64,000 nucleotides of DNA, taken from the NCBI RefSeq assembly GCF_900116385.1, contig NZ_FPCI01000001.1, forward strand, positions 1,116,001 to 1,180,000, read 5' to 3'. Positions within the stretch are counted from its first letter, which is position 1, and each line of letters begins with the position of its first letter. The notes below the pieces were generated by a model that worked only from the letters and a program-made list of their open reading frames with translations, searched no databases and was not told where the DNA came from. Position numbers and translations under genes: made by a program. This document shows positions 39,741-48,680 of the stretch, piece after piece. Source of the DNA: Pseudoxanthomonas sp. YR558. GTDB taxonomy: Bacteria > Pseudomonadota > Gammaproteobacteria > Xanthomonadales > Xanthomonadaceae.

Positions 39741-42215
39741 TCACTTCCGCGTGGCGGGCTCAGGCTTCACGTAGCGGTCGAACCAGGCCAGCATCTCGGC
39801 GATGAAATGCTCGTTCGATTCCTGCGCCGTGTACCAGTGAGGCTCGAACGGCAGCATCACCAGCCGTGTCGTGCCGCCCGTGCCGCGGATGGCCTGGAAC
39901 AACCGCGGCGACTGCAGCGACTCGGTGCCCGGGTTGGCGTCGTCGCTGCCATGTACGATCAGCAGCGGTTCGTTGACCTTGTCGGCGTGGAAGAACGTCG
40001 AGGCCTGGTCGTACACCTTCGGTGCCGCCCAGAACGAGCGGCGCTCATTCTGGAAGCCGAACGGGGTCAGCGTCTTGTTGTAACCGCCGCTGGACGCCAC
40101 GCCGGCGCGGAACATGTCCGAGTGCGCCAGCAGGTTGGCCGCCATCAGTGCACCGTGGCTGTGCCCGGTGACGCCGATGCGGTCGCGATCGACCACGCCG
40201 AGTTCGACGGCCTTGTCGACCGCGGCCTCTGCGTTCGCCACCAATTGCTCCAGATAAGTGTCGTAAGCCGTCTTCGGATCGCCCACGATCGGGAACGATG
40301 CGTTGTCGATGATGGCGTAGCCGGCGAGCAACAGCAGGCGATAGTTCGACAGGCGCGTGAAGGTCTGCTCCGAACCGCTCACCTGCCCGGCCTTCGAAGG
40401 ATCGGCGTAGTCCATCGGATAGGCGTACAGGATCGCGGGGACGCGTTCGCCTTCCTTGTAGCCCGGCGGCGTGTACAGGGTGAAGGAAAGCTCCACGCCG
40501 TCCTTGCGCTTGTAAGTCACCAGGCGCTTCTTGATGTCGCGCACCTGCGGCGTGGGGTCCGGGAAGCGGGTCAGCGGCGCGATCTCCGAGCGCACCGTCG
40601 CTTCGGCCGGGTTGGCGGTCTCGATGGCATCACCGAGCGTGCGCCGCTGCAGGTTGGGTGGATCCTTCGGCGACTGATGCCACGTAAGCAGGCGCCGAGT
40701 GTCGTCCCCCTCGAATCCGACGAAGACCTCATACGCGGCTGCGTCGCTGCGGAACAGGCGGCGCGTGCTGCCGTCCTTGAGCAGGTAGCGATCGAGGAAC
40801 GGCCGGTTGCCCTGTGGCGTGGCGCCCATGCCGCTCAGGAACAACGCGCCATCTTCCTCGCGCAACACCCATGCGCCGTTGGGGAGTCGGTCGTACTCCG
40901 GGTTGCCGGGGTCGGCGTACAGCTCATCGCTGGACAGGTCCCATAGCACGCGCGCCGGCGTGCCGCGCTTGTCCACATCGACGAGCGTCGTGGTCTGCCA
41001 GTTGCGGTTCGCATCGTACTCATGCGTCAGCGCGCGGCCGCCATCGCGGAACCACGCGACGCCGGCGTAGCGCTGCTTCAGGCGGGCGATCTCTTTCGGC
41101 TTGCCGGTGAATGGCGCCGCCAGCATCAGCAGGCGGTCGCGGGCCGGCACCTCGTTCTTCCAGTCGCCGCCGTCCAGCGCTTCGGCCCATACGAGGGTCG
41201 CCGGCTGGTTGGCGCGCCACGCGTGGCTGCGCGGACCGGTGGGAACGCCGCGCACGGGCACGCGATCGGCGACAGGCAGCTTCGCCAGCGGCGTCACACG
41301 ACCATTGCTCACATCGAGGACACCCAGGTCCTTGGCGAAGCGCTGCCAGGTGGTCACGTAGGAGTACGGGCGCGCCAGCACTTCCACCAACACGTGGCGA
41401 CCGTCCGGCGCCGCGTCGACGGCGCCGTACACGGCTTTGGCGCCCACCGGCGTCACTGTGCCACTGTCGGCATCGACCACCGCCAACTGCGACGTGGCGT
41501 AGTAGTCGAACAGGGTCTCGTCTTCGGGACCGGACAACGTGTCGCGCGCTTCATACGTACTGCTCTCGCCCTTCCCGGCGATGGCCTCCTTGATCTCCGG
41601 GCCCGGCGGCACGGCCGAACGCGCCGGCGCCGCACCGAGGTCGGCAGGCACCTGCTTCACCAGCAGCGCGGGCTTGTCGCCCAGCCACTGCACGGCCCCG
41701 CCGAGGATGGTGTTGAGCTTCACGCCCTCAACGCGACGCACCTGGCCGTCAGCAGCGCGGCCGACCCACAACTCCACGCCTGCGTCGGTGGTGTTGTCGA
41801 AGGAGAACCGGGTGCCGTCCGGCGACCACGACGGGTTGCCCGGGCAGGCGCCCGCAGGCAGCGCGACGGCAGTTTCCTTGCCACTGGCCAGCTCCAGCAC
41901 GCTGAAGCTCTCCAGGCAGGTCCGGATGCCGTAGCCATTGGAACGATCGTGGCGGCTGTGGTTGCGCGGCTCCACACGGACGCCGGCGAGCTTGAGATAG
42001 GGTTCGGCGACACGGGCGATCGGCGGATACTGCGACTGCCTGATCAGGATCGCGCGCGTACCCGTGGGGTCCAGCGACGGCGACGGATTGAGCGGTGCAC
42101 GGAACACCTGCAGCAGCGGCTCGGGAGGCTGCAGGTATCGCGCCTCCTGCGCCACTGCTAGCGTGGGCATCGCCAAGGCCAACCCCATGGCCCACAACAT
42201 CTTTCCCTTCCGCAT
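39741..42215 (-). CDS. S9 family serine peptidase, glutamyl-endopeptidase-like
   Basis: An 824-residue exported peptidase. The signal peptide MRKGKMLWAMGLALAMPTLAVA is followed by QEARYLQPP. The N-terminal beta-propeller region (about 40-560) contains YPPIARVAEPYLKLAGVRVEP and SWSPDGTRFSFDNT, resembling plant and bacterial glutamyl endopeptidases of the S9 family. The C-terminal alpha/beta-hydrolase has the nucleophile in GVTGHSHGALMAANLL, Asp in VHGSDDANPGT and His in FEPHWYTAQES. The start at 42215 has GGGGG upstream and a proper signal peptide; a longer in-frame stretch to 42740 lies antisense to mdh and is rejected. Specificity for Glu is inferred from resemblance only. Confidence 0.88.
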   Translation of the reverse strand: MRKGKMLWAMGLALAMPTLAVAQEARYLQPPEPLLQVFRAPLNPSPSLDPTGTRAILIRQSQYPPIARVAEPYLKLAGVRVEPRNHSRHDRSNGYGIRTCLESFSVLELASGKETAVALPAGACPGNPSWSPDGTRFSFDNTTDAGVELWVGRAADGQVRRVEGVKLNTILGGAVQWLGDKPALLVKQVPADLGAAPARSAVPPGPEIKEAIAGKGESSTYEARDTLSGPEDETLFDYYATSQLAVVDADSGTVTPVGAKAVYGAVDAAPDGRHVLVEVLARPYSYVTTWQRFAKDLGVLDVSNGRVTPLAKLPVADRVPVRGVPTGPRSHAWRANQPATLVWAEALDGGDWKNEVPARDRLLMLAAPFTGKPKEIARLKQRYAGVAWFRDGGRALTHEYDANRNWQTTTLVDVDKRGTPARVLWDLSSDELYADPGNPEYDRLPNGAWVLREEDGALFLSGMGATPQGNRPFLDRYLLKDGSTRRLFRSDAAAYEVFVGFEGDDTRRLLTWHQSPKDPPNLQRRTLGDAIETANPAEATVRSEIAPLTRFPDPTPQVRDIKKRLVTYKRKDGVELSFTLYTPPGYKEGERVPAILYAYPMDYADPSKAGQVSGSEQTFTRLSNYRLLLLAGYAIIDNASFPIVGDPKTAYDTYLEQLVANAEAAVDKAVELGVVDRDRIGVTGHSHGALMAANLLAHSDMFRAGVASSGGYNKTLTPFGFQNERRSFWAAPKVYDQASTFFHADKVNEPLLIVHGSDDANPGTESLQSPRLFQAIRGTGGTTRLVMLPFEPHWYTAQESNEHFIAEMLAWFDRYVKPEPATRK

Positions 42216-42258
42216 CCTGCACCCCCTGTGTGGAAAACCCGAAAGTAACACGACAAAA

Positions 42259-42284
42259 AAAGGGGTGGCTCGCGCCACCCCTTT
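42259..42284 (-). terminator. Intrinsic terminator of mdh
   Basis: An 11-bp perfect stem (42259-42269 with 42274-42284), TCGC loop, followed on the minus strand by TTTT. It lies 26 bp beyond the mdh stop and 44 bp before the S9 peptidase start, isolating the two genes. Confidence 0.9.
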
Positions 42285-42310
42285 CTTCATCGCCTGCGAC
42301 ATGCCCGCGA

Positions 42311-43294
42311 TCAGAGCAGGTGGGCCACGCCGCTGCGCTCTTCTTCCAGCTCGGCCAGGGTCTTGTCGATGGCCTTCTGGCTGAAATCGTCGACCGGCAG
42401 GTCCTTGATCATCGTGTACTCGCCGTTCTCGGTGGTGACGGCGAAACCGAACATCACGCCTTCCGGGATGCCGTAGCTGCCGTCGGACGGAATGCCCATC
42501 GTCACCCACTTGCCATTGCTGCCCAGCACCCAGTCGCGCACGTGGTCGATGGCGGCGTTGGCGGCCGAAGCGGCCGACGACAGGCCGCGCGCTTCGATGA
42601 TCGCGGCGCCGCGCTTGCCGACCTGCGGGATGAAGGTGTTCGCGTTCCAGTCGGCGTCGTTGATCTTGTCCTTCAGCGACTGGCCATTGACCGTGGCGAA
42701 GCGGTAGTCGGGGTACATGGTCGGGCTGTGGTTGCCCCACACGACCAGCTTGTCGATATCGCCCACGGCCACGCCGGCCTTGTTCGCGAGCTGCGACAGC
42801 GCGCGGTTGTGGTCCAGGCGCAGCATGGCGGTGAAGTTCTTCGACGGCAGGTCCGGCGCGGACTTCATCGCGATGTAGGCGTTGGTGTTGGCCGGGTTGC
42901 CGACCACCAGCACCTTGACGTTGCGGCTGGCGACCTTGTTCAGCGCGGCGCCCTGGGCGGTGAAGATCTTGGCGTTCTCCAGCAGCAGGTCCTTGCGCTC
43001 CATGCCGGGGCCGCGCGGACGCGCACCGACCAGCAGGGCCACGTCGACGTCCTTGAACGCGACTTCCGGATCATCGGTGCCGACGACGCCGGCCAGCAGC
43101 GGGAACGCGCAGTCTTCGAGCTCCATGATCACGCCCTTCAGCGCGGCCTGGGCCTTCTCCAGCGGCAGCTCCAGCAGCTGCAGGATGACCGGCTGGTCCT
43201 TGCCCAGCATTTCGCCGGAAGCGATGCGGAACAGCAGCGCGTAGCCGATCTGGCCAGCAGCGCCGGTGACGGCAACACGGACGGGGGTTTTCAT
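42311..43294 (-). CDS. mdh: Malate dehydrogenase
   Basis: Interconverts malate and oxaloacetate with NAD in the TCA cycle. It has 327 residues, the cytosolic/type 2 MDH length common in Xanthomonadaceae (E. coli Mdh is 312 and less similar). The NAD-binding N-terminus is [21 protein letters not shown]. The substrate loop is [16 protein letters not shown], and the catalytic His is in [13 protein letters not shown], with the partner Asp upstream in [13 protein letters not shown]. The start at 43294 (MKTPVRVA) fits. It is preceded by the aminotransferase gene on the same strand with a REP-like element in the 79-bp gap. Confidence 0.96.
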   Translation of the reverse strand: MKTPVRVAVTGAAGQIGYALLFRIASGEMLGKDQPVILQLLELPLEKAQAALKGVIMELEDCAFPLLAGVVGTDDPEVAFKDVDVALLVGARPRGPGMERKDLLLENAKIFTAQGAALNKVASRNVKVLVVGNPANTNAYIAMKSAPDLPSKNFTAMLRLDHNRALSQLANKAGVAVGDIDKLVVWGNHSPTMYPDYRFATVNGQSLKDKINDADWNANTFIPQVGKRGAAIIEARGLSSAASAANAAIDHVRDWVLGSNGKWVTMGIPSDGSYGIPEGVMFGFAVTTENGEYTMIKDLPVDDFSQKAIDKTLAELEEERSGVAHLL

Positions 43295-43315
43295 GGTGCG
43301 GTTCCTCGGGGTTTC

Positions 43316-43337
43316 GTAGGGTGGGCGTCGGCCCACC
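43316..43337. repeat. REP-like GTAG hairpin
   Basis: GTAG (43316-43319) is directly followed by a 7-bp stem GGTGGGC/GCCCACC (43320-43326 and 43331-43337) with a 4-nt loop. A second small hairpin GTGGGC-CTGC-GCCCAC follows at 43351-43366. A GTAG head before an imperfect-palindrome stem is the hallmark of REP elements mobilised by RAYT transposases. It sits in the aminotransferase-mdh gap. Only one copy is recognised in this window. Confidence 0.5.
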
Positions 43338-43373
43338 GCGTGGGGAAAGAGTGGGCCTGCGCCCACGCAACGG

Positions 43374-44576
43374 TTACTTCAGTTCGGCAAAGAATTCCTG
43401 GAAGCGCTGCAGGCCCGGCGCGAGTTGCGGCGTCGGACAGGTGTAGCTGATGCGCAGCGCGCGCGGCTCGCCGAACGCCGAGCCCGGCACGCAGGCCACG
43501 CCCTTCGCTTCGAGCAGCGCATTGCAGAAGTCGACGTCGTTCTCGATCTTCACGCCCTCATGCGACTTGCCGAAGGCGCAGCTGATGTCGGGGAACACGT
43601 AGAACGCTCCCTGCGGACGCGGACACACCACGCCCGGGATGGCTTCCATCGCGGCCAGCACCTGGTCGCGCTTGGCCTGGAATTCGGCATTCTTCGCGAC
43701 GGGCACGTCCTGCGGGCCGGTCAGCGCGGCGATGGCCGCGGCGGTGACGACTTCCGGCACGTTGGTGATGTGGTTGGAGTTCATCGTGGTCAGCGCCTTG
43801 GCGACCACCTCGGGACCGGCCATGAAGCCCACGCGCCAGCCCGGCATGCCATAGGTCTTGGACAGCGAATCGACGAAGACCGTGCGATCGCGCAGTTCCG
43901 GCCGCGCCTGCACGAAGTTCGTGTAGGCCAACCCGTCGAACAGCATGCGGTTGTAGATGTCGTCGGTGACGATCCAGGTCTCCGGATGCTTCACCAGCAC
44001 GTCGGCCAGCGCGGCGACTTCCTCGCGCGTGTAGACCATGCCCGTCGGATTGGACGGGTTGTTGAACAGGAACACCTTGGGCGTGTGGATCGTCAGCGCT
44101 TCGTCGAGCTGCGCGGGCGTCAGCTTGTAGTCCTGGCTGGCCGGGCACGGCAGCGGCACCGCCTTCGCGTTGACGATGTCGGCGATGTCGGCGTAGGTCG
44201 TCCAGTACGGCGACGGATAGACGATGGTGTCGCCCTCGTCGAGCAGCGACTCGGCCAGGTTGTAGAGGATGTGCTTGGCGCCGATGCCGGTGGACACGTT
44301 GGCGCGCGTGTAGCCGGTCAGGCCCAGCGCTTCGATGTGCTGCAGGAACGCATCCAGCAGCGCGTCGGTGCCGCGGTTGCTGCCGTACTGGCCGGAGTCC
44401 TTCGCCAGCGCGTCGCGCGCGGCCTGGTAGACGTGGTCGCCGGGCAGGAAATTGGGAACGCCGATCGAAAAGCTGATGATGTCGCGGCCTTCGGCCTTCA
44501 GCTTCTTGGCCTTTTCGGCCACCGCCATGATCGCACTTGGCTTGGCGCGACCGATGCGCCGGGCAAGCAGGGGCAT
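43374..44576 (-). CDS. Class I PLP-dependent aminotransferase (aspartate aminotransferase-like)
   Basis: A 400-residue fold-type I aminotransferase. The N-terminal segment is [23 protein letters not shown]; other motifs are [38 protein letters not shown], and the PLP lysine in [18 protein letters not shown]. The C-terminal Arg that binds the alpha-carboxylate is in EPRALRISY. The subgroup (AspC/AatA of thermophile type) usually transaminates aspartate/glutamate, but alanine or aromatic specificity cannot be excluded. The start at 44576 has GAGG 7 bp upstream. It is upstream of mdh: product oxaloacetate is the Mdh substrate, a sensible pairing. Confidence 0.9.
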   Translation of the reverse strand: MPLLARRIGRAKPSAIMAVAEKAKKLKAEGRDIISFSIGVPNFLPGDHVYQAARDALAKDSGQYGSNRGTDALLDAFLQHIEALGLTGYTRANVSTGIGAKHILYNLAESLLDEGDTIVYPSPYWTTYADIADIVNAKAVPLPCPASQDYKLTPAQLDEALTIHTPKVFLFNNPSNPTGMVYTREEVAALADVLVKHPETWIVTDDIYNRMLFDGLAYTNFVQARPELRDRTVFVDSLSKTYGMPGWRVGFMAGPEVVAKALTTMNSNHITNVPEVVTAAAIAALTGPQDVPVAKNAEFQAKRDQVLAAMEAIPGVVCPRPQGAFYVFPDISCAFGKSHEGVKIENDVDFCNALLEAKGVACVPGSAFGEPRALRISYTCPTPQLAPGLQRFQEFFAELK

Positions 44577-44706
44577 TGCACAACCTCGCGTGGAAACGGT
44601 TAGGGAGCGTCGCCGCCGTCTTTTTTTGCGGCGCAAAATGGTATCACGCCACCCCGCCGCGACCGACTAGCCCATGGTCTACCCCGGGCCGCACAGCAGG
44701 GCGCGG

Positions 44707-45483
44707 CTACTGGTAATCCACCACGTCGCCCAGGTCGTAGTTCTCGTCGAAATACGCTTGCCACTGCGCGTACGCCGCGCGCAGGCAGGCAGGGGTATCG
44801 CAAGCGTCCAACTGGCGGGTGGCGGCCTGGACCGTGCGGTCGCCGTCGGGATAGCGATCCGCCAGTTCCTTGAACTGCTTTCGCATCCCGGCATCCAGCG
44901 CGCCGAACTCCTCATGCCCGCAGACCAGGGTGGCGCGGACGCTGCCCGCCGGGGCATCGGTTTCGCATTCCGCTGCGGGATCCGGTGCCTGCGCCGCGGC
45001 CACGGCAGCGGCAAGCTCGCTGCGGTCGCGTTCGGTCAGCCGGCGCACGAAGCCCAGGTCGTCGGTCTGGCCGGCACCCCAGGTGATACGCAGGGTGAAG
45101 CCGTTTCCGCTCTGGTCCTGCAGCTTGCGCAACGTCACCGTCTCGCTGGGCCCGGTGTCGGAGGCCAGGTGCAGGGCCAGCGTGCCATTGTCGAGGTCGA
45201 CGTCCTCCACCTTGCCATCCAGCCAGGCGCCGTCACGCACGACCTGCAGACCGGCGTCGGGCTGCCAGGCAATGGCGTACAGGGTCTCGGCGTCGTCGCC
45301 TTCGCTGTGATTCGTACTCCACAGGCCTTCCAGGCTCTGCTGGAAGTGCTCCGCCGACGCCTCCACGGCGGTCGTTGCGACGGGATCCGGCGGAGTGTCC
45401 GTGCCCTTGTTGCACGCGCCCAGCGCCAGGACAGCGGCCAGCAGCAGGGCCGCGCGCAGCGCGCGCCGGCAATGGTCCTTCAT
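44707..45483 (-). CDS. Lipoprotein with LprI-like C-terminal region, unknown function
   Basis: A 258-residue lipoprotein. The signal ALLLAAVLALGAC ends in a lipobox with Cys24 when started at MKDHCRR. The middle (about 45-160) is a beta-rich region of unknown type (LEGLWSTNHSEGDDAETLYAIAW-like start). The C-terminal 60 residues (FGALDAGMRKQFKELADRYP, LDACDTPACLRAAYAQWQ) resemble the LprI/lysozyme-inhibitor-like helical module with paired cysteines. The start at 45483 follows GGGGAG at good spacing; an in-frame ATG five codons earlier is less likely. The function is not established; LprI-type proteins can inhibit lysozyme. Confidence 0.75.
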   Translation of the reverse strand: MKDHCRRALRAALLLAAVLALGACNKGTDTPPDPVATTAVEASAEHFQQSLEGLWSTNHSEGDDAETLYAIAWQPDAGLQVVRDGAWLDGKVEDVDLDNGTLALHLASDTGPSETVTLRKLQDQSGNGFTLRITWGAGQTDDLGFVRRLTERDRSELAAAVAAAQAPDPAAECETDAPAGSVRATLVCGHEEFGALDAGMRKQFKELADRYPDGDRTVQAATRQLDACDTPACLRAAYAQWQAYFDENYDLGDVVDYQ

Positions 45484-45502
45484 GATCGTGCTCCCCAAAA
45501 AG

Positions 45503-45530
45503 AAAGGGCCGGTACGCTGACCGGCCCTTT
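45503..45530 (-). terminator. Intrinsic terminator of the cyclophilin gene
   Basis: An 11-bp perfect stem (45503-45513 with 45520-45530) and 6-nt loop, followed on the minus strand by a CTTTTT tract. It lies 7 bp beyond the ppiB stop and ends 19 bp before the lipoprotein start. Confidence 0.88.
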
Positions 45531-45537
45531 CATTCGA

Positions 45538-46035
45538 TTACGCCGACAGGAAGCGGTTCCACTCGGCCACGCGCTCGGCCTTGGCGGCCAGCACGGCCTC
45601 GGCGTCGCCTTCGATGGTGACCTTGGTGATCAGGTCGCCCTGCTTCACCGCATCGACCACGTCCAGGCCTTCGGTGACCTTGCCGAATACCGTGTGCTTG
45701 CCGTCCAGCCACGGGGTGGGCACGTGGGTGATGAAGAACTGGCTGCCATTGGTGCTGGGGCCGGCATTGGCCATGGACAGCACGCCGCGCTCATGGCGCA
45801 CGCCGTTGGTGGTTTCGTCCTCGAAGCGGTAGCCCGGGCCGCCGCGGCCGGAGCCTTCCGGGCAGCCGCCCTGGATCATGAAGTCCGGGATCACGCGGTG
45901 GAAGTTCAGGCCGTCGTAGAAACCGCGCTTGGCCAGGTTCACGAAATTGGCCACCGTCAGCGGGGCCTTGTCGGGGTACAGCTCGATCGTGATCGGGCCG
46001 CGCGAGGTGTCGAAAGTGGCGGTCAGCTGGCTCAT
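45538..46035 (-). CDS. ppiB: Peptidyl-prolyl cis-trans isomerase, cyclophilin type
   Basis: A 165-residue cyclophilin without signal peptide, so cytosolic PpiB-like. It accelerates proline isomerisation in protein folding. Core motifs: [27 protein letters not shown] (catalytic Arg in FHRVIP), [26 protein letters not shown], and [17 protein letters not shown]. Trp/His usually present late in the fold is here as [11 protein letters not shown]. Monocistronic with a strong terminator; divergent from typA. Confidence 0.93.
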   Translation of the reverse strand: MSQLTATFDTSRGPITIELYPDKAPLTVANFVNLAKRGFYDGLNFHRVIPDFMIQGGCPEGSGRGGPGYRFEDETTNGVRHERGVLSMANAGPSTNGSQFFITHVPTPWLDGKHTVFGKVTEGLDVVDAVKQGDLITKVTIEGDAEAVLAAKAERVAEWNRFLSA

Positions 46036-46225
46036 CGGGTGGTTCTCCAGGGGTAGAAAGGGGGCGGGCCGCGGGGATCGCCAAGGAAGGCAGACGCCCG
46101 TTCAGGCGCCGTCTGAATCCCAGATCACGACGATCCGGGGCGATTTCAAGGGCGCTCCTTCCCGGTTGACGGCATCCATTCTGGCGTTATTCGGAAAATC
46201 AGGTGCTTAGCACCCGATAGCCCGC

Positions 46226-46231
46226 TATAAT
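46226..46231 (+). promoter_or_regulatory. Candidate -10 element of typA
   Basis: A perfect TATAAT lies 83 bp before the typA ATG, in the context GC-TATAAT-ACGCC. The -35 position is poor. The 278-bp gap 46036-46313 otherwise shows no gene; it must also hold the ppiB promoter. Confidence 0.4.
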
Positions 46232-46313
46232 ACGCCGCCTTCTTTCCTCCCCGTCCTCGCGCCCTGCCCCTTCGAAGGGGGTACCCGGGTGCGTTTTTCC
46301 GATCCCAGAATCC

Positions 46314-48143
46314 ATGTCCATCGAAAACCTCCGCAATATCGCGATCGTCGCGCACGTCGACCATGGCAAGACCACCCTCGTCGACCAGCTGCTGAAGCAG
46401 TCCGGCACCCTCTCCGAGCGCACCGTGCTGGCTGAGCGCGTGATGGACAGCAACGATCAGGAAAAGGAACGTGGCATCACGATCCTGGCGAAGAACACCG
46501 CCATCACCTGGAATGGCAACCGCATCAACATCGTCGACACCCCCGGCCACGCCGACTTCGGCGGTGAAGTCGAGCGCGTGCTGTCGATGGTCGACACCGT
46601 CCTGATCCTGGTCGACGCGATGGACGGCCCCATGCCGCAGACGCGCTTCGTCACCCAGAAAGCGTTCGCGATGGGCTTCAAGCCGATCGTGGTGATCAAT
46701 AAGGTCGACCGCCCCGGCTCGCGTCCGGAGTGGGTCGTGGAGCAGGTGTGGGACCTGTTCGACCGCCTGGGCGCCACGCCCGAGCAGATGGATTTCCCGA
46801 TCGTCTACGCGTCGGCCCTGAACGGTTATGCCGGTCTGGAAGACAGCGTGCGCGGCGGCGACATGACCCCGCTGTACGAAGCGATCATGAAGCACGCGCC
46901 GAAGCCGGAAGTCGATCCGGAAGGCGCATTCCAGATGCGCATCAGCCAGCTGGACTACAACAACTTCGTCGGCGTGATCGGCATCGGCCGCATCCAGCGC
47001 GGCACGTTGAAGAAGAACATGCCGGTCGCCGTGATCGACCGTGAAGGCAAGAAGCGCCAGGGCAAGGTGCTGCAGGTGCTGGGCTTCCTGGGCCTGGAGC
47101 GCATCGAGCAGGACAGCGCCGAAGCCGGCGACATCGTCGCCATCTCCGGCATCCAGGACCTGACGATCTCCGACACCGTCTGCGCGCTGGACACCCCGGA
47201 AGCGCTGCCGGCGCTGACGGTCGATGAACCGACGATCTCGATGACCTTCCAGGTCAACAACTCGCCGTTCGCCGGCAACAAGGATCTGTCGGGCGGCAAG
47301 TTCCTGACCAGCCGCCAGCTGAAGGAGCGCCTGGAGCGCGAGACCGTGCACAACGTCGCGCTGAAGGTCGAGCAGCTGGAAGACGCCGACAAGTTCCTGG
47401 TCTCCGGCCGCGGCGAACTCCACCTGTCGGTGCTGATCGAGAACATGCGCCGCGAAGGCTATGAGCTGGCCGTGTCGCGCCCGGAAGTGATCATCAAGGA
47501 AATCGACGGCCAGCAGATGGAGCCGATCGAGCAGCTTGTCGTCGACGTGGAAGAGAACCACCAGGGCGGCGTGATGGAAAAGCTGGGCGTCCGCAAGGGC
47601 CAGCTGAAGAACATGGAGCCGGACGGCAAGGGCCGCGTGCGCCTGGACTACCAGATCCCGGCGCGTGGCCTGATCGGCTTCCAGAACGAGTTCAAGACGC
47701 TGACCCAGGGCTCGGGCCTGCTGTTCCACGTGTTCGACCACTACGGTCCGAAGGAACAGGGCGCCATCGCCAAGCGCCTCAACGGCGTGATGATCGCCAA
47801 TGCGCCGGGCGCCACGCCGGCCTACTCGCTCGGCCCGCTGCAGGAGCGCGGCAAGCTGTTCGCCGCCGAGGGCGACAACGTGTACGAAGGCCAGCTGATC
47901 GGCATCCACTCCAAGGACAACGATCTGACCGTCAACGCGATCAAGACCAAGCCGCTGACCAACATGCGCGCCTCGGGCAAGGACGATGCGATCCAGCTGA
48001 CCCCGGCGATCAAGTTCTCGCTGGAGCAGGCGCTGGACTTCATCGACGACGACGAGCTGGTGGAAATCACGCCGAAGGAAATCCGCCTGCGCAAGAAGTT
48101 CCTCACCGAGAGCGACCGCAAGCGCGCCTCCCGCGCGGCCTGA
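46314..48143 (+). CDS. typA: Ribosome-associated translational GTPase TypA/BipA
   Basis: A translation-factor GTPase that aids 50S assembly, mainly under stress or cold. It has 609 residues, the usual length. G-domain motifs: G1 AHVDHGKTT (about residue 17), G2 region [13 protein letters not shown]3 [13 protein letters not shown]4 [10 protein letters not shown] and a G5-like [13 protein letters not shown]-like domains II, III and V follow, then the BipA-specific C-terminal domain (from [17 protein letters not shown] to the end). The downstream membrane-protein gene begins right after its stop codon. Confidence 0.97.
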   Translation: MSIENLRNIAIVAHVDHGKTTLVDQLLKQSGTLSERTVLAERVMDSNDQEKERGITILAKNTAITWNGNRINIVDTPGHADFGGEVERVLSMVDTVLILVDAMDGPMPQTRFVTQKAFAMGFKPIVVINKVDRPGSRPEWVVEQVWDLFDRLGATPEQMDFPIVYASALNGYAGLEDSVRGGDMTPLYEAIMKHAPKPEVDPEGAFQMRISQLDYNNFVGVIGIGRIQRGTLKKNMPVAVIDREGKKRQGKVLQVLGFLGLERIEQDSAEAGDIVAISGIQDLTISDTVCALDTPEALPALTVDEPTISMTFQVNNSPFAGNKDLSGGKFLTSRQLKERLERETVHNVALKVEQLEDADKFLVSGRGELHLSVLIENMRREGYELAVSRPEVIIKEIDGQQMEPIEQLVVDVEENHQGGVMEKLGVRKGQLKNMEPDGKGRVRLDYQIPARGLIGFQNEFKTLTQGSGLLFHVFDHYGPKEQGAIAKRLNGVMIANAPGATPAYSLGPLQERGKLFAAEGDNVYEGQLIGIHSKDNDLTVNAIKTKPLTNMRASGKDDAIQLTPAIKFSLEQALDFIDDDELVEITPKEIRLRKKFLTESDRKRASRAA

Positions 48144-48629
48144 TTGCCGCGCCGCGCCTTGGACGAGACCGCCTACAACCCGGACCCCAAGGCGCATCCC
48201 GGCCTGCACGCCATCGCCCTGTTCGAGGGCGCCAAGGGCGTGCTGGCCCTCGCCTTTGCCGGCGGACTGCTGGCGTTCGGCCCGGATCGCCTGCGCGAGA
48301 GCGTGCAGGCGATCGTCACCCGCTTCATCCCCGACGCCGGTCCCGGCGTGATGAGCCAGTGGCTGGACCGCATCAACCCCGAGTCGGTCCACGTGGCCGT
48401 GCTGATCATCGCCGTGTACGCCGGCATGCGCCTGCTGGAAGCCTGGGGCCTGTGGCGCGCCCGCGCGTGGGCCTCGTGGCTGGGCTGCATCGGCTCGGCG
48501 GCCTACCTCCCGCTGGATGTCTACGCGCTTTACCACCACCCCGGCTGGCATACGTGGGCGCTGCTCATCGTCAACCTGGTGATCGTGTGGGTGCTCTGGC
48601 GCGACATCCGCCGGCGCAAGCGGATTTGA
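48144..48629 (+). CDS. DUF2127-like integral membrane protein
   Basis: A 161-residue protein with about four membrane segments: about 20-45 (LHAIALFEGAKGVLALAFAGGLL), 84-100, 108-125 and 135-152 (ALLIVNLVIVWVLW). The block GLHAIALFEGAKG is characteristic of the DUF2127 family, whose function is unknown. The frame has no upstream ATG; the first usable start is TTG at 48144, immediately after the typA stop, with a second TTG at 48159. Neither has a clear ribosome site, so expression by translational re-initiation from typA is likely. The tail RRRKRI is basic. Confidence 0.75.
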   Translation: MPRRALDETAYNPDPKAHPGLHAIALFEGAKGVLALAFAGGLLAFGPDRLRESVQAIVTRFIPDAGPGVMSQWLDRINPESVHVAVLIIAVYAGMRLLEAWGLWRARAWASWLGCIGSAAYLPLDVYALYHHPGWHTWALLIVNLVIVWVLWRDIRRRKRI

Positions 48630-48680
48630 CGCGCAGGGCGACGGCTGCGTAGCCTGCGGCAACTTCGCGAAGGTGTCCGC

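Noticed and set aside
42216..42740. N-terminal extension of the S9 peptidase reading frame
   Set aside because: It overlaps mdh in antisense, crosses the mdh terminator, and would place the signal peptide in the interior of the protein.
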